DNA from: Acidimicrobiia bacterium
GTDB lineage: Bacteria > Actinomycetota > Acidimicrobiia > Spongiisociales > SHLN01
Length of the DNA stretch: 14,166 bases
Assembly (NCBI GenBank): GCA_013043085.1
Contig: JABDOU010000353.1
Span: 1 to 14,166 of the forward strand
Reading direction: 5' to 3'
This document shows, piece by piece, positions 1 through 7,354 of this stretch (its first letter is position 1; each line of letters begins with the position of its first letter). The notes beneath the pieces are model-generated. The model did not search any database. It was not told where the DNA came from and was given only the letters and a program-made list of their open reading frames with translations. Both the position numbers and the translations under genes were made by a program.

Positions 1-200
1 GCCTCATACCGGCTCGCAGTGCCTCCGGAACCGATGCGGGCACCGGACAGTCAACCCCTCACTCGTCTACACAACTATCTCGATCATCTTCGCCGCATCG
101 CACCGTCGGTGATCTCCCCGGGAGAGCAACGGTCATCGCGGCCAATGGCGCCGCAAAGGTCTTCGCGTCGGGAGACGGTATTCGCGACCTCGACCTCTCC
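1..200. other. unresolved 5' region of the ABC ATPase gene
   Basis: The ATPase reading frame is open from base 3 rightwards, but it has no ATG, GTG or TTG before 201. Recognisable ABC sequence (an N-terminal beta strand, then KVFASG, which probably holds the aromatic A-loop) is encoded from about 129. Upstream of about 125 this frame reads as a Ser/Arg/Pro-rich string typical of an out-of-frame translation. Frame 1 reads more like genuine protein over 1-130 (for example RLHNYLDHLRRIAP), but it has no stop until 228. A purine-rich GGGAGAG lies at 119-125 with no canonical start at a usable distance. Possible explanations are a frameshift, a rare start codon, or a gene beginning left of the window. 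Confidence 0.5.
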
Positions 201-1070
201 GTGCATGAGGGCACGATTCTCGGGCTGATCGGCCCGAGTGGATCAGGTAAGACGACAGCGGTCAAGATGTTCACCGGCGGCATCGTGCCGTCAAGCGGTT
301 CCGTCAGGGTTTTCGGTTCAGATCCGGTGGGTTTCTCAGCTTTCGAACGAGCCCGGATTGGCTATATGCCGCAGCGATCGGTTCTCTATCCGACGCTCAC
401 AGTGGAAGAGAACCTGGATTTCCTTTCATCGCTATACGGGAAGCACGAGCCGTCTCGAATGTCCGAGGTACTCGACTTCGTGGAACTCTCTGAACATGTC
501 GACAAGCGAGCTGACGAGATTTCGGGGGGCATGCAGCGTCGATTGAGTCTGGCCGGAGCTCTCGCACACAACCCGGATTTGCTGTTTCTCGACGAGCCAA
601 CCGCAGGTATCGATCCCGTCCTTCGCCGCAAGTTCTGGGATCGCTTCACCGAGCTCAAGGAGCAGGGCCGCACGCTGCTCGTTACGACCCAGTACGTGGG
701 TGAAGCTGCGTACTGCGACTACATCGGAGTGCTGGCCGACGGGGATCTGTTGACCGTCGAAACGCCAGAAGGCCTCCGCCGAACGGCCTATGGCGGCGAC
801 TTGATCGATGTCGAATTCACCTCCCGACCCAACCCGGCCGATGTACAAGATCTTCAACAGGCGCTCGGTGCCACTTCGTCGACTTCGACGTCACCGGTGA
901 GCATCAGATTCGTGGTACCCGAGGCCGCGGCAGCCGTTCCCCTGCTGGGAACCTGGAGCGGCGAGCGTCGTGTAGAGATCGAACTGGCCGAACAACACGT
1001 TCCTTCTTTCGATGACGTCTTCGTCGAGATAGTCGAGCAGGCGCGTATCGACGGAGGCGAGGAAGCATGA
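201..1070 (+). CDS. ABC-2 exporter ATP-binding protein (DrrA/CcmA type)
   Basis: This is the cytoplasmic ATPase of an efflux-type ABC transporter, partnered with the permease that follows. Counting from the GTG at 201, Walker A is GPSGSGKT (11-18), the Q-loop glutamine is in YMPQ (58), the signature is ISGGMQRRL (107-115), Walker B is LLFLDEP (127-133) and the D-loop is AGID (135-138). The usual switch histidine is replaced by glutamine in VTTQY (Q164). A roughly 100-residue C-terminal extension of the DrrA kind follows. The GTG at 201 is the first canonical start in frame but is probably not the real one. It has no Shine-Dalgarno and would remove the first strand and the A-loop, which are encoded from about 129. 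The stop codon overlaps the permease start, so the two are translationally coupled. The substrate cannot be read from sequence; drugs or lipids are typical for the family. Confidence 0.9.
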   Translation: MHEGTILGLIGPSGSGKTTAVKMFTGGIVPSSGSVRVFGSDPVGFSAFERARIGYMPQRSVLYPTLTVEENLDFLSSLYGKHEPSRMSEVLDFVELSEHVDKRADEISGGMQRRLSLAGALAHNPDLLFLDEPTAGIDPVLRRKFWDRFTELKEQGRTLLVTTQYVGEAAYCDYIGVLADGDLLTVETPEGLRRTAYGGDLIDVEFTSRPNPADVQDLQQALGATSSTSTSPVSIRFVVPEAAAAVPLLGTWSGERRVEIELAEQHVPSFDDVFVEIVEQARIDGGEEA

Positions 1071-2548
1071 TCGTCAACAGCGCCGTCAGGATTCTCGCAA
1101 TCGTCCGCAAAGAGTTTGCAACTGTCCTGCGCCAACCAAGGTTGTTGGCAACGTTGATTCTGGGACCGTTTGTCATCCTTGCACTCATGGGCTTTGGCTA
1201 CAGGACCTCGCTCGGTCCGCTCAAGACCGTCGTAGTGGCCAACCCGGACACCGAGCTCGGGGCGGAGATCGCCGAGCGAATAAAAGCGTTCGGCAACAAC
1301 ATCGATTTCCAGGAAATCCAGCCCGACGAGCTAACGGCGCTCGGTCAGCTCCGTGCCGAAGAGATCGATCTGGTAGTCACAATCCCGCCTGAACCGGCGG
1401 AGATCATCAGAGCAGGTGAATCAGCCGTCGTGAAGGTCACGCACAACCAACTCGATCCCTTTGAACAGGCGACCATTGCGCTCCTCAGCCGCAGTGCCAT
1501 CGACACCGTCAATCGTTCAATCCTCGAAGAGTTGGTTATCCAGGGACAGAATGAATCTTCGACCGTCGAAATCCTGCTGGCCGATGCCGGCACAACCGCT
1601 TCACTGCTCAAAGACGCCAGGGCGACCGGCAACGTGGCCGAAGAGCAGCGTCTCCGCGCCCAACTCTCAGACCAGGTGGCAGGCGTGAACACCGCAAGCG
1701 AGAGCGTACGGGGCGCCATGAGAACGCTGGAGCGACTCACCGGTCAGAGTCGCTCCGAGACGTCGGGACAACTCGTCAACGCCGTCGAAGGGTCGGGTAC
1801 CGGGACCGATGACGAGGCGTCCATTGAGGAACTGGAGACCGAGCTCGAAGAGGCACGAGCATCACTTGCCGAATTTCGCTCGATTCCTGCGCAGGTATTG
1901 GTCAGCCCATTTGAATCCAGTACCACCGTGACCGATGCCCCTCCACTTGCGATCACCGACTTTTACGCGCCAGGCGCCATGGTGCTTCTTCTGCAACACC
2001 TTGCTATCACGTTCGCAGCCCTCTCGTTCGTGCGAGAGCGTGCACTCGGTACGCCTGAACTCTTCACCGTATCGCCGATCCGTCCCATCGAAGTCCTCAT
2101 AGGAAAGTACATCGGGTTCTTCCTGGTTTCGATCGTCATCGGTGCTTCTCTGTCGGCACTCATGTTTTGGGGACTTCGGATTCCGTTCGAAGGATCGCTT
2201 GCGGCGTATGCGGCTGTGCTCGTCATGCTCCTCGTGGTGTCACTCGGCATCGGCTTCGTCATCTCGGCCGCCGTCGGCAGCGATATCCAGGCTGTAAACA
2301 TCGCGATGATCATCCTTCTATTGAGTCTCTTCTTCAGCGGATTCTTCATCAGCATCGATCGGCTTCAGCCGGGGGTGCGGGCGGTCAGCTGGGGACTACC
2401 GGCGACGCACGCGATCGATTCGTTGCGAGATGTCATGTTTCGTGGAGCGGGTATCGACACCAGAACGCTGCTCGCGCTCCTCACAGGGATCGCCGGCACC
2501 TTCGCCGTGGCATGGCACCTCACGAGCCGTCGCCTTGCTCCGCACTAG
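1067..2548 (+). CDS. ABC-2 type exporter permease with large extracytoplasmic domain
   Basis: This is the membrane subunit of the exporter, 493 residues, matching the ABC2_membrane_3 architecture. One N-terminal helix (about 27-44) is followed by a roughly 255-residue extracytoplasmic region (46-300) and five C-terminal helices (about 303-322, 347-369, 378-403, 409-430 and 468-485). The loop contains a Glu-rich, probably coiled-coil stretch near 250-271. The cytoplasmic segment ERALGTPELFTVSPIRP (324-340) is the conserved coupling region of ABC-2 permeases. The ATG overlaps the ATPase stop as ATGA, with GGAGG at 1053-1057 and GAGGA at 1059-1063 as ribosome binding sites inside the upstream gene. 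Family assignment is firm; the exported substrate is unknown. Confidence 0.92.
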   Translation: MIVNSAVRILAIVRKEFATVLRQPRLLATLILGPFVILALMGFGYRTSLGPLKTVVVANPDTELGAEIAERIKAFGNNIDFQEIQPDELTALGQLRAEEIDLVVTIPPEPAEIIRAGESAVVKVTHNQLDPFEQATIALLSRSAIDTVNRSILEELVIQGQNESSTVEILLADAGTTASLLKDARATGNVAEEQRLRAQLSDQVAGVNTASESVRGAMRTLERLTGQSRSETSGQLVNAVEGSGTGTDDEASIEELETELEEARASLAEFRSIPAQVLVSPFESSTTVTDAPPLAITDFYAPGAMVLLLQHLAITFAALSFVRERALGTPELFTVSPIRPIEVLIGKYIGFFLVSIVIGASLSALMFWGLRIPFEGSLAAYAAVLVMLLVVSLGIGFVISAAVGSDIQAVNIAMIILLLSLFFSGFFISIDRLQPGVRAVSWGLPATHAIDSLRDVMFRGAGIDTRTLLALLTGIAGTFAVAWHLTSRRLAPH

Positions 2549-2644
2549 CCCTCGGTTTCCATCGGTCCCAACGTCCGGCCTACGCGAGGGGATGGTGCTA
2601 GAGAAACCTGGTTTGGATATCAATCGATCGGGTACCTGCTGACC

Positions 2645-3328
2645 ATGAATTTCACTCGACAGACCGGTACGTCTACTTCACATCGCTCCATTCGGGTAGT
2701 GGATCTGCGATGGGCATTACTCGGCGGAGCCTTCGCAACCATCATGCTTTTTGCCGGAGCAGCTGCAGTTGGCCAGGTCGGTTCATTCGAGGGACTACGC
2801 CTCCTGCAAGGCACATTGCCGACCGTGCGGTTTCTTGCCTCATCGATTCTCGCGGCCGGCGTCACCGTGTTGGCCCTCATGCTGACGCTCATCGGATTGA
2901 CCTTCTCCGCAAAGTGGAAATTCAGCGAGATGCACTTCCAACGTGTCGCGCAGATCTCAACCCTCACAACTGTCATGATCGTAATCTCAATCGCCATCCT
3001 GTTGTTCATCGGGCTTCCCCTCGAAGAATCAGAAGAACTCCTCAGGTATTACAACGTCGTGTATTACTCGGTGATGGCAGCATCTGCGGTTCTCGGCGGC
3101 GTACTCGTCAGCGTGATCCTCATGCTCCACCAGACCATCAAAGGATTGATCGCTATCAAGCATCCGGCCCTCGAGAGTGACCTCATCGAGGTGGGCGGAG
3201 AAGAAGATGATGAAGAAGCCTATGACGCAGACGGAATCCCGGAAGAAGAGGGAGGGCGGAGCTCGCGAACCGACGAAGGATCGAAAGAGTTGGCCCCCGC
3301 GTCTACGATGCAGGAACAGGGCGTCTGA
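2645..3328 (+). CDS. four-helix membrane protein with acidic C-terminal tail, function unknown
   Basis: I do not recognise this 227-residue protein. It has a short basic N-terminus and four predicted membrane helices (about 23-44, 62-87, 106-125 and 139-162), arranged as two hairpins. A hydrophilic cytoplasmic tail is strongly acidic from about 177 to 206, including the run GGEEDDEEAYDADG, and then turns Ser/Glu-rich to the end. The N-terminus, the short second loop (KWKFSEMHFQR, 90-100) and the tail are all predicted cytoplasmic. The chosen ATG has no obvious Shine-Dalgarno; no better start was found. It lies 96 bases after the exporter permease on the same strand, so an operon with the exporter is possible but not shown. 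That gap contains no terminator that I can see. Confidence 0.75.
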   Translation: MNFTRQTGTSTSHRSIRVVDLRWALLGGAFATIMLFAGAAAVGQVGSFEGLRLLQGTLPTVRFLASSILAAGVTVLALMLTLIGLTFSAKWKFSEMHFQRVAQISTLTTVMIVISIAILLFIGLPLEESEELLRYYNVVYYSVMAASAVLGGVLVSVILMLHQTIKGLIAIKHPALESDLIEVGGEEDDEEAYDADGIPEEEGGRSSRTDEGSKELAPASTMQEQGV

Positions 3329-3501
3329 TATCACCGTGCGGTCACCCCGGAATCGTCGTATCGCACATATCATCACAATGCATTACGTTGTCTGCCCAGG
3401 TTTTCTATCGTGACAAGTCATTCTCACTCCGGCTCAGTCTCCCGTCTCTGCTCACTGCATCACCGGCCGCAAACGCTCTGCGACGCAGAACCGATCGTGG
3501 C

Positions 3502-4455
3502 ATGAACTGGTACCTCGATGGGTCGAATCCGGATTCGCTTACCGAGCTTCGACACGAATTCGCCGACTATCTCTCGCGGCACGCAGCGCCAGGATCAGAC
3601 GTCGACGGCGCAGTTCTGACCTTCTCGGAGCTCGTTGGAAATGCGATGTTGCACGCTGGGGGCGACATCTGGGTTGCGGTCGACTGGGCGACTCATCATC
3701 CGCTGCTGACCGTGTGGGACATGGGGCCTCAATTTCAACTCGCCTCGGTCGACATGCCATCGCCCACGGCCCAACAGGGTCGAGGACTCGCAATTGCAAC
3801 GGTGCTCACAGAACGACTCGCCATTGCAGCCCGCGAGGGTGGCGGCGCCAAAGTCGAGGCCGAGCTGCCTATTGAACGCAAAGAAGAGGCTGACATCGAG
3901 CCCCCTCGAACGTTGGTCGACGTTCTCCCCAGCCATGACGAAGCCGGCCCCGACGGTTTCAGTAAAGAACCGTTCCTTCGGGCTCTGGTCGTGCAGCTGT
4001 CTCAAGAACTCGAGTGGCGCCACGGGCCCGAGGCGGCCGAACACGTAGTAGCGCAGGTCGGCACCAGTGTCGGTGGCCAGATGGAGGACGAGTACCGAGA
4101 GGCAAAGTCGATTGTGGGACGAATGACGCCGAACCAAATGGCGGATTGTTACGTTCGGCTCAAGCATGCGATCGACGGCGGATTCTTCGTAATCGAGGCG
4201 ACGGACGAGCGGATCGTTCTTGGCAACACAGCGTGTCCTTTCGGACCGGCTGTGCGGAAATCTCCCGCGCTCTGTCGCATGACCTCGAGCGTGTTCGGAG
4301 GAATCGCTGCCCGCAACGCAGGTGATTCCACGGTCGTGTTGGAGGAAAGAATTGCCGTGGGCGATCCGGGCTGCAAGGTGGTCGTAAACCTCGGCACCCT
4401 CGACATGCCGGCTCACGGACATCGCTACCCGGCCGCTCACGAGGACAACACGTAA
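3502..4455 (+). CDS. RsbW-like ATPase domain fused to cysteine-containing MetOD1/SufR-like domain
   Basis: The protein is 317 residues. Residues about 10-125 form a GHKL-type ATPase domain of the anti-sigma-factor (RsbW/HATPase_c_2) kind: N-box ELVGNAMLHA (43-52), a G1-like VWDMGP (71-76) and G2-like GRGL (93-96). A charged linker (about 126-155) leads to a second domain (about 157-300) with the pattern CPFG (C245), ALC (C258), an EERIAVGDPGC segment (C291) and an extra C216. This resembles the cysteine-bearing C-terminal domain of SufR-like regulators and the 'methanogen output domain 1' family, where the cysteines may bind metal or an Fe-S cluster. The ATG at 3502 is chosen because the ATPase fold begins right after it. 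A TTG at 3388 would add 38 residues of low-complexity sequence; neither has a good ribosome binding site. A likely role is a redox- or metal-sensing switch controlling a partner by binding or phosphorylation. This is inferred. Confidence 0.85.
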   Translation: MNWYLDGSNPDSLTELRHEFADYLSRHAAPGSDVDGAVLTFSELVGNAMLHAGGDIWVAVDWATHHPLLTVWDMGPQFQLASVDMPSPTAQQGRGLAIATVLTERLAIAAREGGGAKVEAELPIERKEEADIEPPRTLVDVLPSHDEAGPDGFSKEPFLRALVVQLSQELEWRHGPEAAEHVVAQVGTSVGGQMEDEYREAKSIVGRMTPNQMADCYVRLKHAIDGGFFVIEATDERIVLGNTACPFGPAVRKSPALCRMTSSVFGGIAARNAGDSTVVLEERIAVGDPGCKVVVNLGTLDMPAHGHRYPAAHEDNT

Positions 4456-4492
4456 ACCATCTCTCTGGCCTGGATGCTTCGCCCCCGCAGAC

Positions 4493-5218
4493 TCAAGAAG
4501 TCCGCAACGTCTCGGCGTGGCCGTCGACGCTGATGATTTGACCGCTGATGTGTGGAGCGTTGGCGAGAAACACCGCCAGGTCTCCGATCTCGTCGCCCGT
4601 TATGAATGTGTGCATCGAGGTTTGGTTGAGATAGGCATCCCGAATAGAAGATTCCGTCCGACCTGTGACGGCCGCCTCGGCGGATATCACCCGATCCATC
4701 CGTGGGCCGTCGACGGTTCCCGGGCAGATCGCGTTCACCTTGATGCCACGCTCACCCAGTTCCATGGCCCACGTTTTCGTCAGACCGACCAGGGCCCACT
4801 TGCTCGCAACATAGGGCGTTCGATTCGGGTACCCGAAGATCCCCGCAGTTGACACGATGTTGATGATCGATGAGCCCCGAACCATGTGACGCACACACCT
4901 CCCGGCAGCGACGGTCGCCGCTATGACATTGACATCGAGTGTTGTGCGCATGGCACCCGGGTCCACAGAATCCATGCCACCAATCTTCCCCGAGACGCCA
5001 AGGTTGTTGACAAACACGTCGACACCGCCGAGCCGATCGATGAGCTCGCCGATTGCCAGGTCGAACGTCTCGTGGTCTCGAGCGTCCGCCGTGACGCCCA
5101 CCTGCGCGTGCGGTGCCTCCTCCAGGTCGACAACTCCAACCTCCGAGCCGTTCGATTGAAAGGCATTGACGATCCGAGCACCGATACCAGCTGCCCCGCC
5201 GGTGACTATGACCCGCAT
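4493..5218 (-). CDS. short-chain dehydrogenase/reductase, NAD-type
   Basis: This 241-residue protein belongs to the classical SDR family, a cytoplasmic NAD(P)-dependent oxidoreductase with a Rossmann fold. The cofactor motif is TGGAAGIG (6-13). Asp31, at the end of beta-2, favours NAD(H) over NADP(H). NNLG (71-74) stands for the usual NNAG. Ser123 (in NIVSTAG), Tyr136 and Lys140 (YVASK) are the catalytic residues, with Asn98 completing the tetrad, and NAICPGTVDGPRM (162-174) is the usual post-catalytic segment. The start is fixed by CCGGAG five bases upstream (5224-5229); an in-frame ATG at 5332 would add 38 residues before the Rossmann strand and is rejected. It is convergent with the ATPase-fusion gene, with a 37-base gap. 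It lies on the same strand as the lyase operon but is separated from it by an opposite-strand gene. The alcohol substrate is unknown. Confidence 0.93.
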   Translation of the reverse strand: MRVIVTGGAAGIGARIVNAFQSNGSEVGVVDLEEAPHAQVGVTADARDHETFDLAIGELIDRLGGVDVFVNNLGVSGKIGGMDSVDPGAMRTTLDVNVIAATVAAGRCVRHMVRGSSIINIVSTAGIFGYPNRTPYVASKWALVGLTKTWAMELGERGIKVNAICPGTVDGPRMDRVISAEAAVTGRTESSIRDAYLNQTSMHTFITGDEIGDLAVFLANAPHISGQIISVDGHAETLRTS

Positions 5219-5223
5219 ACGAA

Positions 5224-5229
5224 CTCCGG
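5224..5229 (-). promoter_or_regulatory. ribosome binding site deciding the SDR start
   Basis: On the minus strand this reads CCGGAG, five bases before the ATG at 5218. It supports the short form of the dehydrogenase, which begins directly at the Rossmann strand. Confidence 0.7.
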
Positions 5230-5432
5230 TGTTAGGTGGTCTGATGCCGACATTCTTGCAGTGGCAAGACTCATCAAACGTAGCCTGCCAGCCGCTTTTT
5301 CGCCGCGCAATCCATCCCAGCAGGTAGATCACACGATCAGCTGATGTCGCCGTGGTACGAGAAGCCGGAGCTGCACTTGGCTTAATAACACTCTATGTGG
5401 TTGAATGCCCGCGCACAGCACTACACCTACGA

Positions 5433-5439
5433 AAGGAAG
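5433..5439 (+). promoter_or_regulatory. ribosome binding site of the small secreted protein
   Basis: AAGGAAG lies just before the ATG at 5443; the AAGGA core leaves a 5-base spacer. It selects this ATG over the in-frame ATG at 5395 and makes the protein begin exactly at its signal peptide. Confidence 0.7.
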
Positions 5440-5442
5440 AAG

Positions 5443-5685
5443 ATGAAACGACGTCTTATAGCGCTTCTGACAGCGGCCGCACTTGCCTTGGCCTTGCCAA
5501 CCGCAGCATTTGCAGCATCGCCCAGGGCGCAGGGTGTTGGCAACGGGCTCGCCATTCAGCAAGCTTGTGGAGCCAGCATGGGCCAGCTCATTGGGCCTGC
5601 CAAGAAGGCAGGGAACGCGACCCACGGCAACTACGCCGGAGGTGCGAAGGCGCTGGTCGGCGCCGTCGGAGCCCACTGCGCATAG
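5443..5685 (+). CDS. small secreted protein, function unknown
   Basis: This 80-residue precursor has a textbook Sec signal peptide: MKRR, then a Leu/Ala-rich core, then a probable cut after AAFA (between 24 and 25). The mature part is about 56 residues, rich in Ala and Gly, mildly basic (AKK, HGN) and with exactly two cysteines (C42 and C79), which could form one disulfide outside the cell. There is no lipobox and no membrane anchor. It has its own good ribosome binding site and is followed within about 25 bases by a strong hairpin, so it is probably a one-gene transcript. The upstream 224 bases are shared with the divergent dehydrogenase and contain AT-rich patches (around 5381-5399) but no convincing -35/-10 pair. 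I recognise no family. Confidence 0.75.
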   Translation: MKRRLIALLTAAALALALPTAAFAASPRAQGVGNGLAIQQACGASMGQLIGPAKKAGNATHGNYAGGAKALVGAVGAHCA

Positions 5686-5704
5686 CGGGCCAAGAACAGA
5701 CGTG

Positions 5705-5730
5705 AAGGGAGGCGCTTCGGCGCCTCCTTT
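5705..5730 (+). terminator. hairpin terminator after the small secreted protein gene
   Basis: GGAGGCGC and GCGCCTCC form a perfect 8-bp stem around a TTCG tetraloop at 5716-5719. The stem extends by a G-T pair and two A-T pairs, ending in TTT. The T-tract is short, but the stem is very stable. It sits 22 bases after the stop at 5685, and the stem is nearly symmetric. It may therefore also stop transcripts coming from the convergent lyase operon. Confidence 0.75.
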
Positions 5731-5838
5731 CATGTGGCCCTGAGCGCTGCAGTGTTGAGCGAAGGAGCATTATGCCGACCAGTCACGGCCGCATTCTGCA
5801 CAAGATTCACCGGATCAACCCTTTCGAATCAAACCCTG

Positions 5839-7344
5839 TCACACTTCATAGAGCAGATCGACATAGCGCTCGAGGAGCTCCTCCACGACTGTGCGCGCCG
5901 GCACCGTGGCAGCCATTCCATACACCGGGGCGACGCCCCCCGCCCGGCCCGGGTGGGCCTTCACGTCAGCGACGGCCGCCTTCAGATCAGAGAGGAACCG
6001 CTTCGCGACGCCTTCGGCGGTATGGCGGAGTGTGACTGCCAGATGGAGGGCGGGCGGGCGGTGCAGCCCGGTAAGACTCCAGCCGCGCTCGTTCATCCTC
6101 GCCAATACCTGATAGATGTCGAGCGTCTCGGAGCCGAAAGCGATCACGAACAAAGGATCACCCAGGATGCTGAGCTCGGTCATGTTTTCGATCCCTGACC
6201 GGATGCTGGCAGCCGTATCAAGGATCCGTGCTGTGGCGTCGAGATATCCATCCTCGCCAATCGAGACCATGGCTGCCCAGCAGGCAGCACTCAGCGATCC
6301 CGGACGGCTCCCCGCAACCGTCGGTGAGATGTACAACCCTCCGGGCCAGTCGGCAGCTGTGAAGTACTGGTGTCGGCGCAACTCCCTACCCCGGTACAAC
6401 ACCACCGAGGTGCCCTTGCTGGCGTAGCCGTATTTGTGGGTGTCGGCCGACATCGATGTAACTCCTGGCAAACGGAAATCGAACGCAGGCACCGGGCGGC
6501 CCAATCGCTCTGCCCATGGCAACACGAACCCGCCCAGGCAAGCATCGGTGTGGAAGCCCACCCCCCTGTCGGCAGCCAGCGACGACAGCTCTTCGATGGG
6601 GTCGATGGTGCCATGCGGAAACGCCGGGGCTGATCCCACTACGACCACGGTGTTGCGGCCGATGGCGGCGGTTGCAGCCGGCACGTCGGCCCGAAAGCTC
6701 TCATCCACCGGGATCCGTACCAGCTGCATCCCGAAATAATGAGCCGCCTTGTCGAATGCGACATGTGCAGTCACAGGGGCAACGATTTCAGGATGCTTCG
6801 TCCCATGACGGGACGCCTGATCACGATAGGCCTTCATCGCGAGCAGGATCGATTCCGTTCCACCGGAGGTGACGGTTCCGACAATCTCATCATCAGCCCG
6901 ACTGCCTCCAAGCAAAGAGGCGGTCATGGCGACGATTTCCGCCTCGAACTTGGTGGCGGACGGCCACAGATCTGCATGGAGCGGATTGGCCTGCGAATGC
7001 AGATCGACCGCCTTACCAAGGAAGTCGATGTGTTCATCATCACCGTGGTAGACGGCCCCGGAGACAAAGCCGTCCTTCCACGGCGATTGCTCCCGGGCGG
7101 CCAGGTCTGCCAATTGCTGAAGAACCTCTCTGCGGTCCACTCCCTCGTGCGGAAGGCGGTGGTACGAAGGGACGTTGTGACGGTACGGTTTGACCGCCTC
7201 TTCGAGGGTGGACACGAGGCCATCGAACTCCGTCTCCAATCGGCGACGAACCTGCGGGATCCGACGCAGGATCGAGTAGGCCCACTCGGCCAAACGGGGG
7301 TTGAGACGGGTCAGCGGCCCTGACAGCAGTTTCTGGAGATCCAT
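5839..7344 (-). CDS. sphingosine-1-phosphate-lyase-type PLP enzyme (group II decarboxylase fold)
   Basis: This 501-residue protein is in the PLP fold-type I, group II decarboxylase superfamily, and its motifs match sphingosine-1-phosphate lyase rather than glutamate decarboxylase. They are SGAVYHGDDEH (95-105), NPLHADLWPS (120-129), FEAEIVAMTASLL (133-145), TSGGTESILLAMKAYRDQ (159-176), HTDACLGGF (265-273), DTHKYGYASKG with the PLP-binding Lys304 (301-311) and PTVAGSRPG (341-349). The eukaryotic enzyme splits phosphorylated long-chain bases into phosphoethanolamine and an aldehyde. Like known bacterial forms this one has no N-terminal membrane helix. The start at 7344 is supported by GAGG four bases upstream; an in-frame ATG at 7560 lies inside the kinase gene and encodes non-homologous sequence. 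The gap to the kinase stop is only 10 bases, so they are co-transcribed. The natural substrate is unknown. Confidence 0.93.
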   Translation of the reverse strand: MDLQKLLSGPLTRLNPRLAEWAYSILRRIPQVRRRLETEFDGLVSTLEEAVKPYRHNVPSYHRLPHEGVDRREVLQQLADLAAREQSPWKDGFVSGAVYHGDDEHIDFLGKAVDLHSQANPLHADLWPSATKFEAEIVAMTASLLGGSRADDEIVGTVTSGGTESILLAMKAYRDQASRHGTKHPEIVAPVTAHVAFDKAAHYFGMQLVRIPVDESFRADVPAATAAIGRNTVVVVGSAPAFPHGTIDPIEELSSLAADRGVGFHTDACLGGFVLPWAERLGRPVPAFDFRLPGVTSMSADTHKYGYASKGTSVVLYRGRELRRHQYFTAADWPGGLYISPTVAGSRPGSLSAACWAAMVSIGEDGYLDATARILDTAASIRSGIENMTELSILGDPLFVIAFGSETLDIYQVLARMNERGWSLTGLHRPPALHLAVTLRHTAEGVAKRFLSDLKAAVADVKAHPGRAGGVAPVYGMAATVPARTVVEELLERYVDLLYEV

Positions 7345-7354
7345 GGTTCCTCGC

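Noticed and set aside
3388..3501. TTG start giving a longer ATPase-fusion protein
   Set aside because: No ribosome binding site, and the added residues are low-complexity with no domain content. Kept only as an alternative.
3595..4440. A 281-codon open frame on the minus strand opposite the ATPase fusion
   Set aside because: It is opposite clear HATPase motifs, and its translation is His/Arg/Cys-rich with no recognisable domain.
5219..5332. A 38-residue N-terminal extension of the short-chain dehydrogenase
   Set aside because: The Rossmann strand begins at the shorter start, which has CCGGAG five bases upstream.
5377..5399. TTGGCT and TATGTG as a promoter for the small secreted protein
   Set aside because: The spacer is only 11 bases, far from the usual 16-18.
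5352..5705. Overlapping open frames on both strands around the small secreted protein
   Set aside because: They cross the terminator hairpin or lack signal or domain content. Only the frame with signal peptide and ribosome binding site is convincing.
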